Of a stretch of 23,213 bases of DNA, positions 20,373 through 23,213 are shown one piece after another (within the stretch, counting starts at the first letter, position 1; each line of letters opens with the position of its first letter). The notes under the pieces are model-generated. The model ran no database searches. It saw nothing but the letters and a program-made list of their open reading frames with translations, and was not told where the DNA came from. The translations under genes were made by a program, and so were the position numbers. The DNA lies in the NCBI GenBank assembly GCA_041580375.1, contig JBFGDZ010000035.1:1-23213 (forward strand), given 5' to 3'. The DNA is from JAPUIN01 sp041580375 (GTDB lineage Bacteria; Acidobacteriota; Polarisedimenticolia; Gp22-AA2).

Positions 20373-22064
20373 ATGCTGATCCATCGCCCGGGGGCGGTGG
20401 CGGCCTGCGCCGCCTGTGTGGCCCTCGCGGCCTGCGGGCTGTTCCAGGAACGCTATCCGCAGGCGGTCCGGGAGGCCGTGTCGCGCGTCAGTCCGGAGAC
20501 GCTCGCCCGGCACATGAGCGTGCTCGCCGCCGACGACAAGGAGGGGCGCGAGACGGGAAGCGAAGGGTACGGCCGCGCGGCGGAGTACGTGGCGGGACAG
20601 TTCGAGCAGATGGGGCTCGAGCCGGCGTTCGGGACGTCCGGCTTCTATCAGACCGTGCCGTTCCGCCGCGCGGACATCGTGCCGGAGGAATCCTACCTGA
20701 CGCTCAGGCATCAGCGCCGGGATCTCGACCTCGAGCCCTATGTCCAGTACTACATGCGCCCGAACCTCCTGCGCGAGAGCGTCGAGGTGACCGCTCCCGT
20801 CGTCTACGTGGGGCACGGCGTCACGGCCCCGGAGCTGGGGCACGACGACTACGCGGGGGTGGAGGTGCGCGGCCGGATCGTCGTCCTGTTCCGCGGCGCT
20901 CCCGCGTCGTTCCCCCACAATCAGCGGGCCTACTACTCCTCCACACGGGTGAAATGGAAGAACCTGGCCGAGCGGGGCGCCGTCGGCGTGATCTACATGA
21001 ACACGCGCGAGGACGAAGAGCGCTGGCCCTGGGAGCGCGCCGTGAGGCACGCCCGCGAGCCCGCGATGCGCTGGATCGACGCGGAGGGCCGCGTCGTCGA
21101 TGCCCATCCCGAGATCCGCATGATCGCCCGTCTCGGCCGGGCGGGCATGGACGCCCTGTTCGCGAACGGTCCGAGGACGGCTGAGGAGGTGCTCGACGCG
21201 ATCGAGGAGGGGAAGCCGGGTTCGTACGAGATGCCGGTCGTCGTCCGGGCGCGCACGGTCTCGCGCCACGCATCGATCGACAGCCCCAACGTGGGCGCGA
21301 TCCTGCGCGGCCGTGATGCCGCCCTGAAGGCCGAGCACGTCCTCGTCTCCGGCCACCTCGACCACGTGGGGATCGGCGAGCCGCTCGACGGCGACGCGAT
21401 CCACAACGGCGCGTACGACAACGCCTCCGGCATCGCCGTGATGCTGGAGATGGCGCGCGCGTTCGCGGACCTCGAGGAGCGTCCGAAGCGGTCGCTCCTC
21501 TTTCTCGCGGTGACCGGCGAGGAGAAGGGGCTCCTCGGCTCCGACTACTTCGCGCAGAACCCCGCCGTGCCGATCGGATCGATCGTCGCCAACATCAACC
21601 TCGACATGGTGATGATGCTGCACCCGCTGAAGGACGTCGTCGCGTTCGGCGCGGAGCACAGCAGCCTCATCCGCCCGCTCGAGGCGGCGGCGGGCCACCT
21701 CGACATCCGCGTGAGCCCCGATCCCTACCCCGAGGAGGTCATCTTCGTGCGCAGCGATCAGTTCTCCTTCGTGCGGCAGGGCGTCCCGGCGTTGTACCTC
21801 GTGCCCGGCATGGACGCGGGCGACGCCGCCGTGGACGGGCGCGAGATCGAGATGGAGTGGCGCGCGACGATCTACCACTCGCCGCAGGACGACTTGAGCC
21901 AGGAGTTCGACTACGCCGCCGGCGCCGACTGCGCGCGGCTGAACTTCCTCCGGGCGCACCGGGTGGCGAGCGAGTCGCGCCGCCCGGCCTGGAACCCGGG
22001 GGACTTCTTCGGCGACCGGTTCGGACGGGGGGCCGCGGGGGCGGCGGGGGGCCGGGCCCCGTGA
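20373..22064 (+). CDS. M28 aminopeptidase-type lipoprotein with PA domain
   Basis: A 563-residue zinc peptidase anchored as a lipoprotein. The signal ends in the clean lipobox LAAC with Cys21. An M28 N-terminal region precedes a PA-like insert (about 130-300; APVVYVGHGVTAPELGHDDY, GRIVVLFRG). The catalytic domain follows with zinc ligands His328 (SGHLDHVG), bridging Asp349 (NGAYDNASG), catalytic Glu383 and ligand Glu384 (TGEEKG), Asp411 (NINLDMV) and His502 (IYHSPQDD). All M28 ligands are present, so it should be active, probably removing N-terminal residues from peptides outside the inner membrane. Shine-Dalgarno GGAGGAGGGGA at 20356-20366 sets ATG 20373; the in-frame GTG/ATG upstream adds an implausible basic leader. 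Its stop overlaps the next start as GTGA. Confidence 0.9.
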   Translation: MLIHRPGAVAACAACVALAACGLFQERYPQAVREAVSRVSPETLARHMSVLAADDKEGRETGSEGYGRAAEYVAGQFEQMGLEPAFGTSGFYQTVPFRRADIVPEESYLTLRHQRRDLDLEPYVQYYMRPNLLRESVEVTAPVVYVGHGVTAPELGHDDYAGVEVRGRIVVLFRGAPASFPHNQRAYYSSTRVKWKNLAERGAVGVIYMNTREDEERWPWERAVRHAREPAMRWIDAEGRVVDAHPEIRMIARLGRAGMDALFANGPRTAEEVLDAIEEGKPGSYEMPVVVRARTVSRHASIDSPNVGAILRGRDAALKAEHVLVSGHLDHVGIGEPLDGDAIHNGAYDNASGIAVMLEMARAFADLEERPKRSLLFLAVTGEEKGLLGSDYFAQNPAVPIGSIVANINLDMVMMLHPLKDVVAFGAEHSSLIRPLEAAAGHLDIRVSPDPYPEEVIFVRSDQFSFVRQGVPALYLVPGMDAGDAAVDGREIEMEWRATIYHSPQDDLSQEFDYAAGADCARLNFLRAHRVASESRRPAWNPGDFFGDRFGRGAAGAAGGRAP

Positions 22065-22615
22065 CGACCCTCGTTCTCATCGCGCTCGCCGTCCTGGCGG
22101 CGCCCCCGGCCGACGGGGGCGCTCCGGAGGGCCCGCCGGCGCGGGGCCCGATCATCGGACGGCCCGCGCCGGGGTGGGGCGATCTCGACTGGGTCCGGGG
22201 AGAGCCCCATCCCTGGGCGTCGCTCGAGGGCCGGGTCGTCCTCGTCCGCTGGTGGACCGGCCCCGGCTGCCCCTACTGCCGGGCCGCGGCGCCGCGCCTG
22301 AGGGCATGGCACGAGAAGTACGCCGGGGACGGTCTCGTCGTCGTCGGGCTCTATCACCACAAGGGCCCGGGGACACCGGTCAGGGCCGAGGTGGGGCATC
22401 TGGCCGACATGCTGGGCTTCGCCTTTCCGATCGCCATCGATCCGGGCTGGGACACGCTCGAGAGGTGGTGGCCCGCGGCGAGCGGCCGGGAGTTCACCTC
22501 GGTGAGCGTCCTTCTGGATCGCGCGGGGATCGTGCGTTACGTTCATGACGGCGGGATCTACGGCCGCGAGGAGGCGGCGGAGATGGAGCGACGGATCCAG
22601 ACGTTGCTCCGGTGA
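22061..22615 (+). CDS. Thioredoxin-like (TlpA/redoxin) exported protein
   Basis: A 184-residue protein with a short hydrophobic N-terminus (TTLVLIALAVLAA), probably a signal or anchor, followed by a thioredoxin fold. VVLVRWWTGPGCPYCRAAAP carries the redox pair Cys70-P-Y-Cys73. The fold continues with DGLVVVGLYHHK, FPIAIDPGWDTLERWW and SVSVLLDRAGIVRYVHDGG, as in TlpA/ResA-like thiol-disulfide proteins. GTG 22061 overlaps the M28 stop (GTGA); the open frame further upstream only mirrors the M28 C-terminus. A role in disulfide reduction or cytochrome maturation is known for relatives, but the specific partner here is not shown. Confidence 0.82.
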   Translation: MTTLVLIALAVLAAPPADGGAPEGPPARGPIIGRPAPGWGDLDWVRGEPHPWASLEGRVVLVRWWTGPGCPYCRAAAPRLRAWHEKYAGDGLVVVGLYHHKGPGTPVRAEVGHLADMLGFAFPIAIDPGWDTLERWWPAASGREFTSVSVLLDRAGIVRYVHDGGIYGREEAAEMERRIQTLLR

Positions 22616-22658
22616 TCCCGGCGGACTCTCCCGCATCGACCCGATTCCGAGACAGAGC

Positions 22659-23213
22659 ATGCGACGATTCATCCTCACGTCCCTGATCCTCCTGGCCGCG
22701 ATCCCCTCGATCGCGCGGCCGGACGAGCCGGCGGCCCTCCACGGCGAGATGGAGTTCCTCGGCCAGACGATCCGTCCCGGCGAGCACGTCGAGATCGGGC
22801 TCGTCACCGGCGAGAGCTTCGCCGGCGACCCGGTGGCGATCCCCGTCTTCGTCCAGCGCGGGATGAGCCCCGGGCCGACGCTCTGCCTGACCGGCGGCAT
22901 CCACGGCGACGAGGTGAACGGCGTCGAGATCGTGAGGCGCGTCCTCAGGCGATCCGACACCCGGACGCTGTCCGGGACGCTCGTGGGGGTCCCGATCGTC
23001 AACCTGCAGGGATTCCGGCGCCGCTCTCGCTACCTTCCCGATCGCCGCGATCTGAACCGGCATTTCCCCGGTCGCCCGGACGGGAGCGCCGCGTCGCGCA
23101 TCGCCCGGCGACTGTTCGACACCGTCGTGCGCCGCTGCGACTACCTGGTCGATTTCCACGCCGGATCGTTCCACCGGCGCAACCTCCCCCAGGTGCGCGC
23201 CGACCTGTCGCGC
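22659..23213 (+). CDS. Exported succinylglutamate desuccinylase/aspartoacylase-like metalloenzyme (3' truncated)
   Basis: The frame stays open to the window end, giving 185 residues. A signal peptide is visible (MRRFILTSLILLAAIPSIAR, cleavage near residue 19). The AstE/AspA (M14-like) zinc site is present: His82 and Glu85 in GGIHGDEVNG, and His167 in DFHAGS. DLNRHFPG at 131-138 supplies the Asn-Arg pair that binds the substrate carboxylate in this family. GTLVGVPIVNLQGF is also typical. Most AstE/AspA proteins are cytoplasmic; this one is apparently exported. The Shine-Dalgarno is weak and the gap from the thioredoxin-like gene is 43 bases, so it is probably the third gene of that operon. The amide substrate cannot be named from this part. 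Confidence 0.85.
   Translation, partial: MRRFILTSLILLAAIPSIARPDEPAALHGEMEFLGQTIRPGEHVEIGLVTGESFAGDPVAIPVFVQRGMSPGPTLCLTGGIHGDEVNGVEIVRRVLRRSDTRTLSGTLVGVPIVNLQGFRRRSRYLPDRRDLNRHFPGRPDGSAASRIARRLFDTVVRRCDYLVDFHAGSFHRRNLPQVRADLSR

Overview
This is a 23.2-kb window of very GC-rich bacterial chromosome. It is densely coded, with short intergenic gaps and Shine-Dalgarno-led, often overlapping genes. I see no rRNA, tRNA, CRISPR array, transposase or phage gene, so it reads as ordinary chromosome. A Hanks-type kinase fused to TolB-like and TPR regions, several exported M28 peptidases, an exported Asp-box propeller and the high GC fit an Acidobacteriota-like or other soil/sediment lineage. That placement is inference from gene style; no marker gene is present.

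Region 1 (1-5969, + strand) is a redox operon of the type II DMSO reductase family: a molybdopterin alpha subunit (5' end outside the window), a four-cluster Fe-S beta subunit, a Sec-exported heme-b gamma subunit and a TorD-like chaperone. The alpha and beta subunits look most like the nitrite oxidoreductase (Nxr)/nitrate reductase branch with the active site outside the cytoplasm. This is the most interesting system in the window. Region 2 (6060-7505) is an NhaC-type Na+/H+ antiporter. Region 3 (7783-9372) is a secreted Asp-box beta-propeller protein. Region 4 (9484-12267) is a transmembrane Ser/Thr kinase with TolB-like and TPR regions, followed by a cupin and an overlapping small four-helix membrane protein (12301-13196).

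Region 5 is on the minus strand. Reading from 20184 downward it holds pspC, bioB, bioF, bioD and bioA, a tightly coupled operon for the late steps of biotin synthesis (pimeloyl-ACP/CoA to biotin). After it lies a PSMA/glutamate-carboxypeptidase-like M28 peptidase (15611-13224) with its own candidate promoter. Region 6 (20373-23213, + strand) holds a lipoprotein M28 aminopeptidase, an overlapping thioredoxin-like protein, and an exported succinylglutamate desuccinylase/aspartoacylase-like metalloenzyme cut by the window end.

The divergent 188-bp space between pspC and the lipoprotein M28 gene has a 16-bp tandem repeat with inverted symmetry and the most obvious AT-rich island I noticed. It is the best regulatory region seen. 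No intergenic stretch exceeds 300 bases; the longest is 7506-7782 (277 bases), covered under the hairpin and promoter entries.
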